DNA of 64,000 bases from Pseudogemmobacter faecipullorum (GCF_020539525.1 NZ_JACDXX010000017.1:25009-89008); one strand, 5' to 3'; counted from the first letter of the stretch, positions 28,039-37,380 are shown. The notes: a model not told the origin generated them from the sequence alone. A program made the numbers and translations.

Positions 28039-28937
28039 GCGACACCCCGGTCCGCCTCACCTCCGCCCAGATCCGCCGCCAGATGCTGGCTGAATTCTGG
28101 TTCTATTTCTCGCGCAACCGCGGCGCGGTCATTGGCCTTGTCATCTTCGTGCTGCTGGTGCTGACGGCTTTGTTTGCCAGTATCCTCGCCCCGCATGACC
28201 CGGCCTTCCAGTATCGCGACGCCATGCTGCTGCCCCCCGCCTGGGCCGAGGGCGGGCGCGCCGAGTTTCTGCTCGGCACCGACCCGGTGGGCCGCGATAT
28301 CCTGTCGCGCCTGATCTCGGGCTCGCAATATTCGCTGTTCATCGGCGTTGTCGTGGTCTCGATCGCCCTTGCGGGCGGGGTGATCATCGGTCTGATCGCC
28401 GGTTTCTTCGGTGGCTGGGTCGATATGGCCATCATGCGGGTGATGGATATCATCCTCGCCTTCCCTTCGCTTTTGCTGGCCCTGGTGCTGGTGGCGATGC
28501 TCGGGCCGGGCCTGACCAATGCGATGATCGCCATTGCCATCGTCTATCAGCCACATTTCGCCCGCCTGACCCGGGCGGCGGTAATGTCCGAGCTGAAGCG
28601 CGATTACGTCTCGGCGGCGCGTGTCGCCGGTGCCGGCAATCTGCGGCTGATGTTCAGAACCATCCTGCCGAACTGCCTGTCGCCGCTGATCGTTCAGGCC
28701 ACGCTGAGCTTCTCTTCCGCCGTGCTCGATGCGGCAGCGCTTGGCTTCCTCGGCATGGGCGCGCAGCCCCCGGCCGCCGAATGGGGCACCATGCTTGCCG
28801 AAGCGCGTGAGTTCATCACCCGCGCCTGGTGGGTTGTGACCTTCCCCGGCCTTGCCATCCTGATCTCGGTGCTCGCGATCAATATGATGGGCGATGGTCT
28901 GCGCGATGCGCTCGATCCGAAACTGAAGCGGAGCTGA
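28035..28937 (+). CDS. dppC: Peptide ABC transporter permease DppC
   Basis: A 300-residue permease, the partner of DppB. The first helix follows a cytoplasmic lead (FYFSRNRGAVIGLVIFVLLV). LLGTDPVGRDILSRLISGSQ is the family hallmark. The EAA loop is RDYVSAARVAGAGNLRLMFR. GFLGMGAQPPAAEWGTMLAE follows, as in DppC. Membrane location and role are as for DppB. Four bases separate its stop from the dppD start, so translation is probably coupled. Confidence 0.93.
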   Translation: MSDTPVRLTSAQIRRQMLAEFWFYFSRNRGAVIGLVIFVLLVLTALFASILAPHDPAFQYRDAMLLPPAWAEGGRAEFLLGTDPVGRDILSRLISGSQYSLFIGVVVVSIALAGGVIIGLIAGFFGGWVDMAIMRVMDIILAFPSLLLALVLVAMLGPGLTNAMIAIAIVYQPHFARLTRAAVMSELKRDYVSAARVAGAGNLRLMFRTILPNCLSPLIVQATLSFSSAVLDAAALGFLGMGAQPPAAEWGTMLAEAREFITRAWWVVTFPGLAILISVLAINMMGDGLRDALDPKLKRS

Positions 28938-28941
28938 GATC

Positions 28942-29781
28942 ATGCCTTTGCTGAATATCCGTAATCTGACGGTCCGCTTCGCCACCGCCAGCGGCAGCTT
29001 TACCGCTGTTGACGGCATCGATACCCATGTCGATGTCGGCGAAGTGCTGGCTATTGTCGGCGAATCCGGCTCGGGCAAATCGGTGTCGATGATGGCGGTG
29101 ATGGGGCTTTTGCCCGATACCGCCACCGTGACCGCCGATGAGATGAGCTATGATGGCAAGGATCTGCTCAAGCTCAGCCCCTCTGAGAGGCGCAAGCTGA
29201 TCGGACGGGAGATCACCATGATCTTCCAGGAGCCGATCGCTTCGCTGAACCCTTCTTTCACCGCCGGGTTCCAGATCGAGGAAGTGCTGCGCCTGAACCT
29301 TGGCCTCTCGGCGAAAGCGGCCCATACCCGGGCGCTGGAGCTGTTTCAGGCGGTTGGCCTGCCCTCGCCCGAGGAAAAGCTGAAGGCCTATCCGCATCAG
29401 ATGTCGGGCGGCCAGTGCCAGCGCGTGATGATCGCTATGGCGATTGCCTCAAAGCCGCGCCTGCTGATCGCTGACGAGCCGACCACGGCGCTCGATGTGA
29501 CGATCCAGAAGCAGATCCTCGATCTGCTGCTGAAGCTGCAGGATGAATATGGCATGGCGCTGATCCTGATCACCCATGACATGGGTGTGGTGGCCGAGAC
29601 CGCCGACCGGGTGGTGGTGCAGTATAAGGGCAAAAAGATGGAAGAGGCCGATGTCCTCTCGCTGTTTGAGGCGCCGCAGCACCCCTATACCCGTGCCCTG
29701 CTTTCGGCTTTGCCGGAAAATGCCACCGGCGACCGCCTGCCCACCGTTTCAGACTTCTTTGGCAAGGAGGCTGCACGATGA
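28942..29781 (+). CDS. dppD: Peptide ABC transporter ATPase DppD
   Basis: A 279-residue ABC ATPase. Walker A is GESGSGKS, the signature [14 protein letters not shown] and Walker [28 protein letters not shown] is typical of DppD/OppD. It is shorter than the usual 320-330 residues because the C-terminal oligopeptide-transporter cluster region, with its iron-sulfur cysteines, is largely missing. It powers transport jointly with DppF. The stop overlaps the dppF start by four bases. Confidence 0.9.
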   Translation: MPLLNIRNLTVRFATASGSFTAVDGIDTHVDVGEVLAIVGESGSGKSVSMMAVMGLLPDTATVTADEMSYDGKDLLKLSPSERRKLIGREITMIFQEPIASLNPSFTAGFQIEEVLRLNLGLSAKAAHTRALELFQAVGLPSPEEKLKAYPHQMSGGQCQRVMIAMAIASKPRLLIADEPTTALDVTIQKQILDLLLKLQDEYGMALILITHDMGVVAETADRVVVQYKGKKMEEADVLSLFEAPQHPYTRALLSALPENATGDRLPTVSDFFGKEAAR

Positions 29782-30626
29782 GCCTGGTGCTTGAAGGCCG
29801 CGGCCTGACCCGCGATTATCAGACCTCGGGCGGCATGTTCGGCGCCACCAAAACCGTGCGGGCGCTGAAGGGCGTCGATTTCAGGGTCGAGAAGGGCAAG
29901 ACCCTCGCCATCGTCGGGGAAAGCGGTTCGGGTAAATCCACCCTCGCGCGCATCATCGCGCTGATCGACCCGGCCTCGGGCGGCGAATTGCTGATCGAGG
30001 GCAAGGCGGTTGATATCAGCCGCAAACGCCCCGGGCCGGAGCTGCGCTCAAAAGTGCAGATGGTGTTCCAGAACCCCTATGGCAGTCTCAACCCGCGCCA
30101 GAAGATCGGCTCGGTGCTGTCCGAGCCTTTGCTGATCAACAAGCCCGAGATCAGCGCCGATGAACGCCGTGCCCTGGCGGAGGCGATGCTGGTCAAGGTT
30201 GGCCTCGGCCCCGAGCATTACAACCGCTATCCGCATATGTTCTCGGGCGGGCAGCGCCAGCGTATCGCGATTGCGCGGGCGCTGATGCTCAAGCCCTCGC
30301 TGCTGGTGCTTGATGAGCCGGTTTCGGCGCTGGACCTTTCGGTTCAGGCCCAGGTGCTGAACCTGCTGGCCGATCTGCAGGAAGAGCTGTCCCTGACCTA
30401 TGTCTTCGTCAGCCATGACCTTTCGGTGGTGCGCTATATTGCCGATGATGTGATGGTGATCAATCAGGGCGAGGCGGTGGAACAGGGCACGCGCGAAGCG
30501 GTCTTTGCCGATCCGCAGCATCCCTATACCCGTCAGCTGTTTGCCGCGACACCCGGCACCGATATTGAAACGATCCGGGCCCGGGTGGAACGGCGCCGGG
30601 CGCAAAAGGCAGCTTCCGGGCGGTAA
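29778..30626 (+). CDS. dppF: Peptide ABC transporter ATPase DppF
   Basis: A 282-residue ABC ATPase, second of the pair. Walker A is GESGSGKST, the signature FSGGQRQRIAIARAL and Walker B LLVLDEPVSALD. MVFQNPYGSLNPRQKIG is the DppF/OppF hallmark. It ends the five-gene dpp operon and is followed by a clear terminator at 30691-30723. As with DppD, the C-terminal extension is short. Confidence 0.92.
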   Translation: MSLVLEGRGLTRDYQTSGGMFGATKTVRALKGVDFRVEKGKTLAIVGESGSGKSTLARIIALIDPASGGELLIEGKAVDISRKRPGPELRSKVQMVFQNPYGSLNPRQKIGSVLSEPLLINKPEISADERRALAEAMLVKVGLGPEHYNRYPHMFSGGQRQRIAIARALMLKPSLLVLDEPVSALDLSVQAQVLNLLADLQEELSLTYVFVSHDLSVVRYIADDVMVINQGEAVEQGTREAVFADPQHPYTRQLFAATPGTDIETIRARVERRRAQKAASGR

Positions 30627-30690
30627 TATGCAAAAGCGCAGGCTTCGCCTGCCTGCCCGGCATATGCGCCCTTAAAGCCCTGAAATGAAA

Positions 30691-30723
30691 AACACCCGCC
30701 CTGTCTCAGGGGCGGGTGTTTTG
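30691..30723 (+). terminator. Rho-independent terminator of the dpp operon
   Basis: AACACCCGCC, loop CTGTCTCAGG, GGCGGGTGTT, then TTG. It is symmetrical enough to act also on the convergent sixA transcript. Confidence 0.85.
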
Positions 30724-30746
30724 CCAGGCTGATGTGAGAGTTTTCC

Positions 30747-31250
30747 TCAGCCGTCCAGCTCACGCGGGACGATGAAATCCACCGTCATGCCGCGTCCGAA
30801 ACCAACCTCGCTCCAGGAGGGTTCATCAAAATCCACCACCAGGGTCGCCCCGGTCGGATAGCGGGTGAACTGCGGCGAGACCGGGGTTTTCGCCACCAGA
30901 CGATGCGCGAATTCGGCGATGCCGGGATTATGGCCCAGCATCATCACCACATCCTCTTTCGCATGTCGCAACACCGCCAGCATCACATCGGGACCGGCGT
31001 GATAGAGCGCGGGCTTCAGCTCCAGCCGCGGCCCCTCAGGCAATGCGCGCGAGATCGTCGTCCAGGTCTCCCAGGTGCGCAGAGCATCCGAGCACAGCAC
31101 TTCTGCCGGCACATATCCGCGCGACGCCAGCCATTGCCCCAGATCCGCCGAGGCGCGCTGGCCGCGCTCATTCAGTGGACGGTCGTGATCTGCCACGGTC
31201 GGGTCATCCCAGCTGGATTTCGCATGGCGGGTCAGGATCAAACGTTTCAT
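30747..31250 (-). CDS. sixA: SixA-type phosphohistidine phosphatase
   Basis: A 167-residue histidine-phosphatase-fold protein. The catalytic RHA motif is at the very N-terminus (LTRHAKSSWDD) and the second histidine is in MLGHNPGI. The family removes phosphate from phosphohistidine in phosphorelay or PTS proteins in the cytoplasm. I chose the ATG at 31250 because it places the RHA motif at residue 8-10, as in SixA. The start overlaps the stop of the ferredoxin-like gene by four bases, so both are translated together. Confidence 0.87.
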   Translation of the reverse strand: MKRLILTRHAKSSWDDPTVADHDRPLNERGQRASADLGQWLASRGYVPAEVLCSDALRTWETWTTISRALPEGPRLELKPALYHAGPDVMLAVLRHAKEDVVMMLGHNPGIAEFAHRLVAKTPVSPQFTRYPTGATLVVDFDEPSWSEVGFGRGMTVDFIVPRELDG

Positions 31251-31897
31251 GGGTGGAACTGTCTCATATGATAGGCAGACTGTTCGGGCAGTCTTGCATA
31301 GCTTTGGCTGCGCGGGCAAGCGCGGCGCGTGCGGCAGCCGGCGCTCAGGCAATCTGCGCCTGTATCAAGGTCCAGCGCCGCATGGCAGGCCGGCACATCA
31401 TAGCCCTCTGCACCAAGCGCCCCGGCCGGACAGGCGCTCAGGCAGGGCTGCGGGCAGCTGTCGCAGGGCCTGGTGCCGCCTGGCAGCTCCAGGCGCTGGC
31501 GCAGCGCCAGCGCGCCCCGGAACGAGACCATCAGCCCCTGATCGGCATGGACCAGCAACCGCACCGGGCTGTCCCAGACCCGGCCGGTGCGCAAAGCCCA
31601 TTGATAGAAAGGATGGTAAGGCGGCCCCCCGAAGGGAAAGAGCGCTTTCGCGCCAAGACTGCAGGCCAGCTGGCCCAGCACCCGGCGCGACCAGCGGTCC
31701 ATCGCATCGCTCTGCCCGTCCTGCCATTCCGGCGAAGCGGTGAACTGCGGCCAGAAGCCCGGCTCGCGCAGCCCGATCATCAGAAGCGTGGCAGTGCCGC
31801 GGGGAAAGCCTGCCTCGCCGGGCTGCGGCGAAAACCCACCCAGAACCGTCAGCGCCTGCGCCTCCAGACGGGACTCAATCTCTGCGAGCGCGTCCAT
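31247..31897 (-). CDS. Ferredoxin-like [4Fe-4S] protein
   Basis: A 216-residue protein with a C-terminal iron-sulfur region: CDSCPQPCLSACPAGAL, then CHAALDLDTGADCLSAGC and RRACP. This provides enough cysteines for one or two clusters and resembles the ferredoxin part of epoxyqueuosine reductase, but without the catalytic QueG domain. The N-terminal 120 residues have no domain I recognise. I chose the ATG at 31897 over an in-frame codon 10 residues earlier. It is coupled to sixA by a four-base overlap. Function unknown. Confidence 0.7.
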   Translation of the reverse strand: MDALAEIESRLEAQALTVLGGFSPQPGEAGFPRGTATLLMIGLREPGFWPQFTASPEWQDGQSDAMDRWSRRVLGQLACSLGAKALFPFGGPPYHPFYQWALRTGRVWDSPVRLLVHADQGLMVSFRGALALRQRLELPGGTRPCDSCPQPCLSACPAGALGAEGYDVPACHAALDLDTGADCLSAGCRTRRACPRSQSYARLPEQSAYHMRQFHP

Positions 31898-32021
31898 TCT
31901 GCCCCTTCTGTCCGGGCGGGCAGGCAAATACCCCCGCCCGGAAGTTTTCAGATCAAAAGCATTCCTCTGCCCTGAATAGCTCCGGCAGGTCTGGCAATGC
32001 CTGGCGGAAAGCGACTGGCTT

Positions 32022-32921
32022 TCAGCGTTTTACGCGCGGCTTTACCCGGGGCTCGGTCGAGCGGATCTGGCTGCCCGCGCCATGATCGGTGAACAGCTCC
32101 AACAGCGCCGCATTCGGGATCCGGCCATCGAGAATGGTCACCGCGCGCACGCCTTCATCAATCGCCTTCAGCGCCGTTTCGGTTTTCGGGATCATCCCGC
32201 CCGCGATCACGCCATCGAGGATCATCCGCCGGATCTCTTCGGGGGTGATCGAGGTCATCACCTGGCCGCCGGCATCCTTCACCCCCGCCACATCGGTCAG
32301 CAGCAGCAGCCGGTCAGCCTGCAAAGCCCCGGCAATCGCCCCGGCAGCGGTATCGCCATTGACGTTGAAGGTCTCATTATCCTGCATGCCGGTCGCCACC
32401 GGGGCTACCACCGGGATGATGCCGGCGGAATAGAGGTCACGCAGCACCTGGACATTCATCTCAATCGGGCGGCCGACATAGCCCAGTTCCGGATCATCGG
32501 CCTCGCAGACCATCAGATCGTCATCCTTGCCCGAGATCCCGACCGCACGGCCCCCGGCATCCATGATCGCCTGAACGATGCGCTTATTGACCAGCCCCGA
32601 GAGGATCATCTCCACCACCTGGACCGTGGCCTTGTCGGTCACACGCTTGCCGCGCACGAATTCCGATTTAATGCCCAGCTTCTCGAGCATGTCATTGATC
32701 ATCGGCCCGCCGCCATGGACGACGACCGGATGCACGCCGACCTGTTTCATCAGCACGATATCGCGGGCAAATTCCGCCATAGCGGCATCATCACCCATGG
32801 CATTGCCGCCAAATTTCACCACGACAACCGCATCTTCATAACGCTGAAGATAGGGAAGCGCTTCTGAGAGCATTTTGGCGGTATTCTGAGCGTCTTGCAT
32901 GGTCAGCGTCTGTTGTTTCAT
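32022..32921 (-). CDS. argB: Acetylglutamate kinase
   Basis: A 299-residue amino-acid kinase that phosphorylates N-acetylglutamate in the arginine pathway. The ATP-binding lysine is in [12 protein letters not shown], the substrate loop is [12 protein letters not shown], and [10 protein letters not shown] and [13 protein letters not shown] follow as in ArgB. I chose the ATG at 32921 because GGAGG sits six bases upstream; a longer frame adds 27 residues of low quality. It may be feedback-inhibited by arginine, as hexameric forms are. The gene lies just downstream of a cationic amino-acid ABC transporter on the same strand. Confidence 0.95.
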   Translation of the reverse strand: MKQQTLTMQDAQNTAKMLSEALPYLQRYEDAVVVVKFGGNAMGDDAAMAEFARDIVLMKQVGVHPVVVHGGGPMINDMLEKLGIKSEFVRGKRVTDKATVQVVEMILSGLVNKRIVQAIMDAGGRAVGISGKDDDLMVCEADDPELGYVGRPIEMNVQVLRDLYSAGIIPVVAPVATGMQDNETFNVNGDTAAGAIAGALQADRLLLLTDVAGVKDAGGQVMTSITPEEIRRMILDGVIAGGMIPKTETALKAIDEGVRAVTILDGRIPNAALLELFTDHGAGSQIRSTEPRVKPRVKR

Positions 32922-32998
32922 GGCGTCCTCCGGGGATGCTCGCCCCTTAGGACTTTTACCCCCCCCTGCCAAGCACCCCGGCACCGCGCCGGGCTGCT

Positions 32999-33769
32999 TC
33001 ACGCCGGTTTGCGTGTACCGCGCCCCTCCAGCTGGCGAAAGCCCAGCACGATCAGCCCGGCCAGAACCAGATAGATTGCCGCGACAAGGAACAAAGGTTC
33101 ATAGACGATCAGCGTATCCTGACGCACCCGGCTGGTCACGGCATAGATTTCCACCACGGTGATCGTCGCCACCAGGGGTGTGGCCTTCAGCTGCAAAACC
33201 GCCTCGCCTCCCAGGGTCGGCAGCACGCTCTGCAAGGCCTGAGGCAGGCTGATGCGGCTGAAAATCTTTCGCCCTGGCATGCCCATGGCCCGTGCCGCCT
33301 CGAGCTGGCCACGCGGCACCGAGGCAAAGGCACCACGCATCACCTCGCCCTCATATCCGGCATAAGACAGCGACAAAGCCACCAGCGCATAGGGCCAGGC
33401 CTGGCGCAGCAGCGGCCAGAGCTCGCTTTCGCGGATCCAGGGGATCGAGGGGAAAAGCGAGCCCAGCCCGTAATAGAGCAGCCAGATCTGCAACAGCAGC
33501 GGCGTGCCCCGGATCACGGTGCAGAACACCCTGGCCGGCAGCGCCAGATACCAGGGCCCCGAGGCCTGGGCGAGGCCAAGCGGCACGGCGAGGCTGAAGC
33601 CAATCACAATCGACAGCACCAGCAGCCAGATCGTGCGCCAGATGCCCTGCAGGATCATCGGCATATATTTGGGCAGCCAGCCCCAGTTGCCATTGATCAC
33701 GATCAGCCCGACGAGGCCGAGAGCGATCAGCAGCATGATGATGCGGTGCGGCTGCAGCAGATTTCGCAT
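32999..33769 (-). CDS. Amino-acid ABC transporter permease (HisM-like)
   Basis: A 256-residue permease of the polar amino-acid uptake family, with about five helices. [20 protein letters not shown] is the family hallmark. The EAA loop is [17 protein letters not shown]. It forms the membrane channel with the HisQ-like protein encoded just upstream, separated by three bases. The whole set (ATPase, binding protein, two permeases) is on the minus strand and precedes argB. Confidence 0.9.
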   Translation of the reverse strand: MRNLLQPHRIIMLLIALGLVGLIVINGNWGWLPKYMPMILQGIWRTIWLLVLSIVIGFSLAVPLGLAQASGPWYLALPARVFCTVIRGTPLLLQIWLLYYGLGSLFPSIPWIRESELWPLLRQAWPYALVALSLSYAGYEGEVMRGAFASVPRGQLEAARAMGMPGRKIFSRISLPQALQSVLPTLGGEAVLQLKATPLVATITVVEIYAVTSRVRQDTLIVYEPLFLVAAIYLVLAGLIVLGFRQLEGRGTRKPA

Positions 33770-33772
33770 AGT

Positions 33773-34495
33773 TCAGCCCCCCGTCAGGCGTGGCGGGTCG
33801 CCGCGCCGGGCCCAGCGTTCCAGCCGGGCGAAAAGCAGCGTCGAGAGGATCGAGATCACCAGATAGATCGCACCGGCGGCAAGGAAAAAGGTGAAGAAGG
33901 CTTTGGTGGTATTGGCGGCCTGACGTGTGGCAAGGGTCAGTTCGGCAAAGCCGACAATGGCCAGCAAAGCCGTGTCCTTGGTGGCAATCAGCCACAGGTT
34001 TGACAGGCCCGGCACTGCGAGGCCCAGCATGGTCGGCAAAGTGATGCGCCGCGCCACCATCACCGGCGACATGCCCATGGCACGGGCGGCCTCGACCTGG
34101 CCCGGCGGCACCGCCTCAATCGCGCCGCGCAGCACCTCGGTGGCATAGGCGCCCTGCACTACCCCCAGCACCAGTACCCCGGCCAGCACGCCCGAGATCT
34201 GCACCCGCTCATAGCCCATCGCCAGCATCAGCTGATTCACCAGATCGGTAAGGCCGAAATACAAAAGCAGGATCAGGATCAGCTCCGGCAGCGCCCGGAC
34301 CGTGGTGGTATAGACCGCCAGACAGTCGCGCAGCACCGGCCCGCCATAGATTTTACCATAGGCCCCCGCGACCCCGATCACGAGGCCAAGGCCAAAAGCC
34401 CCGAAGGCAATCTGCATCGAGGCCCAGAGCCCGGCCAGAAGGGTGCCCCCCCATCCGGGGGGGCTGAGGGCAAGCAGGCTCAGTATATTGTCCAT
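33773..34495 (-). CDS. Amino-acid ABC transporter permease (HisQ-like)
   Basis: A 240-residue permease, partner of the HisM-like protein. The YTTTVRALPELILILLLYFG stretch is the family hallmark and the EAA loop is [40 protein letters not shown] near the N-terminus is the first helix region. It lies 25 bases after the binding-protein gene and three bases before the HisM-like gene. Confidence 0.9.
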   Translation of the reverse strand: MDNILSLLALSPPGWGGTLLAGLWASMQIAFGAFGLGLVIGVAGAYGKIYGGPVLRDCLAVYTTTVRALPELILILLLYFGLTDLVNQLMLAMGYERVQISGVLAGVLVLGVVQGAYATEVLRGAIEAVPPGQVEAARAMGMSPVMVARRITLPTMLGLAVPGLSNLWLIATKDTALLAIVGFAELTLATRQAANTTKAFFTFFLAAGAIYLVISILSTLLFARLERWARRGDPPRLTGG

Positions 34496-34520
34496 TCTGC
34501 TGTTCTGTGCGGCTCAGCGC

Positions 34521-35294
34521 TCATTCGCCATAGATCGAAGAGGCAAAATATTTCGCGGTCACAGCATCATAGCTGCCATCGGCGCGCACCGTTTCGATGG
34601 CCTTGTTGAAGGCTTCTTTGAGCTTCTCATCGCCTTTGCGCAGCCCGACACCAACGCCAAGGCCCAGAACCTCCGGATCATCCGCAACCGCGCCCATCGT
34701 GGCACAGCAGGCCTGGCCCTCGGCCGAGGCAAGGAAAGCATCCAAAGCGATAGAATCGGCCTGGATGGCATCGATCCGGCCCGCGACCAGATCCTGATTG
34801 GCCTCATCCTGGGTCTGATAGGCTTTCACCTCGGCCGCGACCGAGGCGAAATGTTTCTCAACATAGGCCTGGTGAATGGTCGAGACCTGCACGCCGATGA
34901 CCTTGCCGGTCAGCCCTGCCTGATCGGGGGTGATGCCCGCGTCTTTTGCAGCAACGATCACCGTCGGCGTATTGTAATATTTATTCGAGAAATCAATCAC
35001 CTCCTGGCGCTCGGGCGTGATCGACATCGAATTCATGATCGCATCAATCTGACCCGCATTCAGCGCCGGGATCAGCCCGTCCCAGGCGATGGGGGTGATC
35101 ACACATTCATAGCTGGCGGCTTTGCACAGCGCCTCCATCATCTCAATTTCCCAGCCGGTCCAATTGCCCGAGGCATCGACGCTGGCGAAGGGAGGATAGG
35201 GTTCGGGCGCCATGCCGACCCGCAGGGTCTCGGCCGAAGCCGCAGAGGAAATAACAAAGCTCAGAGCAGCAGCAATAAAGGCACAGGCTTTCAT
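34521..35294 (-). CDS. Cationic amino-acid-type ABC substrate-binding protein
   Basis: A 257-residue periplasmic binding protein (family 3). The Sec signal AFIAAALSFVISSAASA is cleaved before ETLRVG. The mature part carries EPYPPFASVDASGNWTGWEI, GQIDAIMNSMSITPERQEVI and IGVQVSTIHQAYVEKHF. These resemble LAO/HisJ proteins that bind lysine, arginine, ornithine or histidine. The nearby argB supports arginine or ornithine as the ligand, by inference. Specificity needs the binding-pocket residues to be modelled. Confidence 0.85.
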   Translation of the reverse strand: MKACAFIAAALSFVISSAASAETLRVGMAPEPYPPFASVDASGNWTGWEIEMMEALCKAASYECVITPIAWDGLIPALNAGQIDAIMNSMSITPERQEVIDFSNKYYNTPTVIVAAKDAGITPDQAGLTGKVIGVQVSTIHQAYVEKHFASVAAEVKAYQTQDEANQDLVAGRIDAIQADSIALDAFLASAEGQACCATMGAVADDPEVLGLGVGVGLRKGDEKLKEAFNKAIETVRADGSYDAVTAKYFASSIYGE

Positions 35295-35327
35295 TTTGGT
35301 CTCCCTGGATAAAATTATTCCGGCCTT

Positions 35328-36119
35328 CTACGTGACCGATTTCAGAAACTGTTTCAGCCTGGAGGATTGCGGGTCACCAAACAGCTGCTCTGGCGGCCCC
35401 TGTTCCTCGATCAGCCCGTTATAAAGATAGACAACATGGTCCGAGACCTCGCGCGCGAAGCGCATCTCATGGGTCACCAGCAGCATAGTCCGGCCCTCAT
35501 CGGCCAGCGAGCGGATCACCGCCAGCACCTCGCCCACCAGCTCCGGATCCAGCGCCGAGGTCGGCTCGTCAAACAGCATGGCGCGCGGCTGCATACATAA
35601 AGCGCGGGCAATGGCGGCGCGCTGCTGCTGCCCGCCCGAGAGGAAGGCCGGATAGGCATCCTCTTTCTGCGCCAGCCCCACCCGGTCGAGCAGATGGCGC
35701 GCCCGGGCCACCGCCTCTTCCTTTGGCAGGCCCAGCACATGCACCGGCACTTCGATCAGATTTTCCAGCACGGTTTTATGGGTCCAGAGATTGAACTGCT
35801 GGAACACCATGCCAAGGCTCTGGCGCAGCCGCTCGATCTGGCGGCGGTCTTTCGGACGGCCGTCTGCGCGGCAAAGCACCTCTTCGCCGCCAATCACGAT
35901 CTGCCCGGCCGAGGGGGTCTCAAGGAAATTCACACAGCGCAGCAGGGTTGATTTCCCCGAGCCCGAGCCACCGATCAGAGTGACGACATCGCCCTCACGC
36001 GCCGAGATCGAAACGCCTTTGAGCACCTCAAGCGCGCCAAAGCTTTTACGCAGCCCGGTCACCCGGATGGCTTCGGGCCGCATGGCAGCGTGGCCCCCTG
36101 CTCCGGCTCCGTCTTTCAT
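35328..36119 (-). CDS. Amino-acid ABC transporter ATPase
   Basis: A 263-residue ABC ATPase of the polar amino-acid family. Walker A is GGSGSGKST, the signature LSGGQQQRAAIARAL and Walker B MLFDEPTSALD. FQQFNLWTHKTVLEN is typical of HisP-like ATPases. It is the first gene of the minus-strand transporter cluster and powers the two permeases downstream. An internal ATG (MRPEAIRVTG) 12 residues in is a possible shorter start. Confidence 0.92.
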   Translation of the reverse strand: MKDGAGAGGHAAMRPEAIRVTGLRKSFGALEVLKGVSISAREGDVVTLIGGSGSGKSTLLRCVNFLETPSAGQIVIGGEEVLCRADGRPKDRRQIERLRQSLGMVFQQFNLWTHKTVLENLIEVPVHVLGLPKEEAVARARHLLDRVGLAQKEDAYPAFLSGGQQQRAAIARALCMQPRAMLFDEPTSALDPELVGEVLAVIRSLADEGRTMLLVTHEMRFAREVSDHVVYLYNGLIEEQGPPEQLFGDPQSSRLKQFLKSVT

Positions 36120-36642
36120 GCCGCTCGCCCGCAGCCGCGCCCTGGTACTGCGTATCCGGGCTTACTGGCCGGCACCTCACCGGCACCCCGGCAACAAAAT
36201 TTCATGATCGGGCCCCGTCTGGCTGCTTCGGCCCTACATTCAGCGAGGGCCGCTCACAGGTATTGAGCCGGGCTTTGCGGCTTGCGTCAAGCGCTCTCCG
36301 CAGCCTTATTACGCAATAGTGCAATTAACCTCTCACCCTGACTCTGTCTCAGCCATGGCCCCAGCGCCAGCCCGGCCCGCAGCGAGAGGCGATAAGGGCA
36401 GGCCTGCACCCGCAAACAGGACAGCGCCTTCACAATTTACTTACACTAATCATACATAAGCACGGCCTGTGTGGCGTATTCATCCCGGATTACTTTCCCT
36501 TTTCATATATTTATCCAGCACAGCCCGATTATAACACACTGCCAGGACCCCACCGCCTTTGCCACCGCTTCGCCCGGAACACCCATTGCAGTGCCGCAGG
36601 CGTCAGGTCACAATCAGGCACAGTGCATGAAAGGGTAAGCCC
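36120..36642. other. 523-base intergenic region with an AT-rich island
   Basis: Lies between the divergent amino-acid ABC cluster and an SDR gene. 36430-36535 is far richer in A and T than its surroundings and probably holds promoters. A TATGAT -10-like hexamer reads toward the ABC cluster there. A partly palindromic ATTACGCAATAGTGCAAT is at 36308-36325. On the minus strand a frame of 48 codons opens with GTG at 36433 and ends at 36287. I see no other gene. Confidence 0.4.
36627..36642 (+). repeat. 16-base partial repeat abutting the SDR start codon
   Basis: ATGAAAGGGTAAGCCC is identical to 21624-21639 in copy E of the dispersed element. It supplies AAAGGG as the likely ribosome-binding site for the gene at 36643. 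It also contains a three-codon frame ATG AAA GGG TAA. Confidence 0.6.
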
Positions 36643-37374
36643 ATGTCCGAACAGAAAATCCTTGTCCTGACCGGAGCCTCTCGCGGCATTGGCCATGCCA
36701 CCGTCAAGCGCTTTTCCTCGGAAGGCTGGCGGGTGCTGACCTGCTCACGCGCGCCGTTTGATCCGCGCTGCCCCTGGCCCGATGCCGAGGCCAATCATAT
36801 CGAAATCGATCTTGCCGATCCGAATATGACCCTCGAGGCGATCCGGAAAATCCGCGAACGCGTGAACGGCAGAGTTCATGCTCTGGTCAATAATGCCGGG
36901 ATCAGCCCCAAAGGCCCGGGCGGGGCGCGGCTGAACACCATCGACACCGATCTGCGCACCTGGGGACATGTCTTCCATGTAAATTTCTTTGCCAGCGTCA
37001 TCCTGGCCCGGGGCTTGCGTGATGAACTGGCGGCGACCAGGGGGGCGATTGTCAATGTGACCTCAATCGCCGGCAGCCGGGTGCATCCTTTTGCCGGTGC
37101 GGCCTATGCCACCTCAAAAGCTGCTCTCGCCGCGCTGACCCGCGAAATGGCGCATGATTATGGCCCGCTCGGGGTGCGGGTCAATGCCATCGCCCCCGGT
37201 GAGGTCGAGACCGCGATTCTGTCGCCCGGGACCGATAAGATTGTCGAGAAACTGCCGATGCAGCGGCTGGGCCAGCCGAAGGAAGTGGCCGATGCGATCT
37301 GGTTCCTCTGCTCGGACCAGGCCAGCTATATCTCGGGGGCCGAGATTGAGGTGAACGGCGCTCAACACGTCTGA
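36643..37374 (+). CDS. SDR-family NAD(P)-dependent oxidoreductase
   Basis: A 243-residue classical short-chain dehydrogenase. The cofactor loop is TGASRGIG at residues 11-18, with NNAG near 84. The catalytic serine is in SIAGS and the YATSK gives the Tyr-Lys pair. VNAIAPGEVET and SDQASYISGAEIEVNGAQ complete the family pattern. It probably reduces or oxidises a hydroxyl/keto group; the substrate is not evident. It faces away from the ABC cluster and converges on engB, with a GC-rich hairpin between them. Confidence 0.85.
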   Translation: MSEQKILVLTGASRGIGHATVKRFSSEGWRVLTCSRAPFDPRCPWPDAEANHIEIDLADPNMTLEAIRKIRERVNGRVHALVNNAGISPKGPGGARLNTIDTDLRTWGHVFHVNFFASVILARGLRDELAATRGAIVNVTSIAGSRVHPFAGAAYATSKAALAALTREMAHDYGPLGVRVNAIAPGEVETAILSPGTDKIVEKLPMQRLGQPKEVADAIWFLCSDQASYISGAEIEVNGAQHV

Positions 37375-37380
37375 GCGCCG

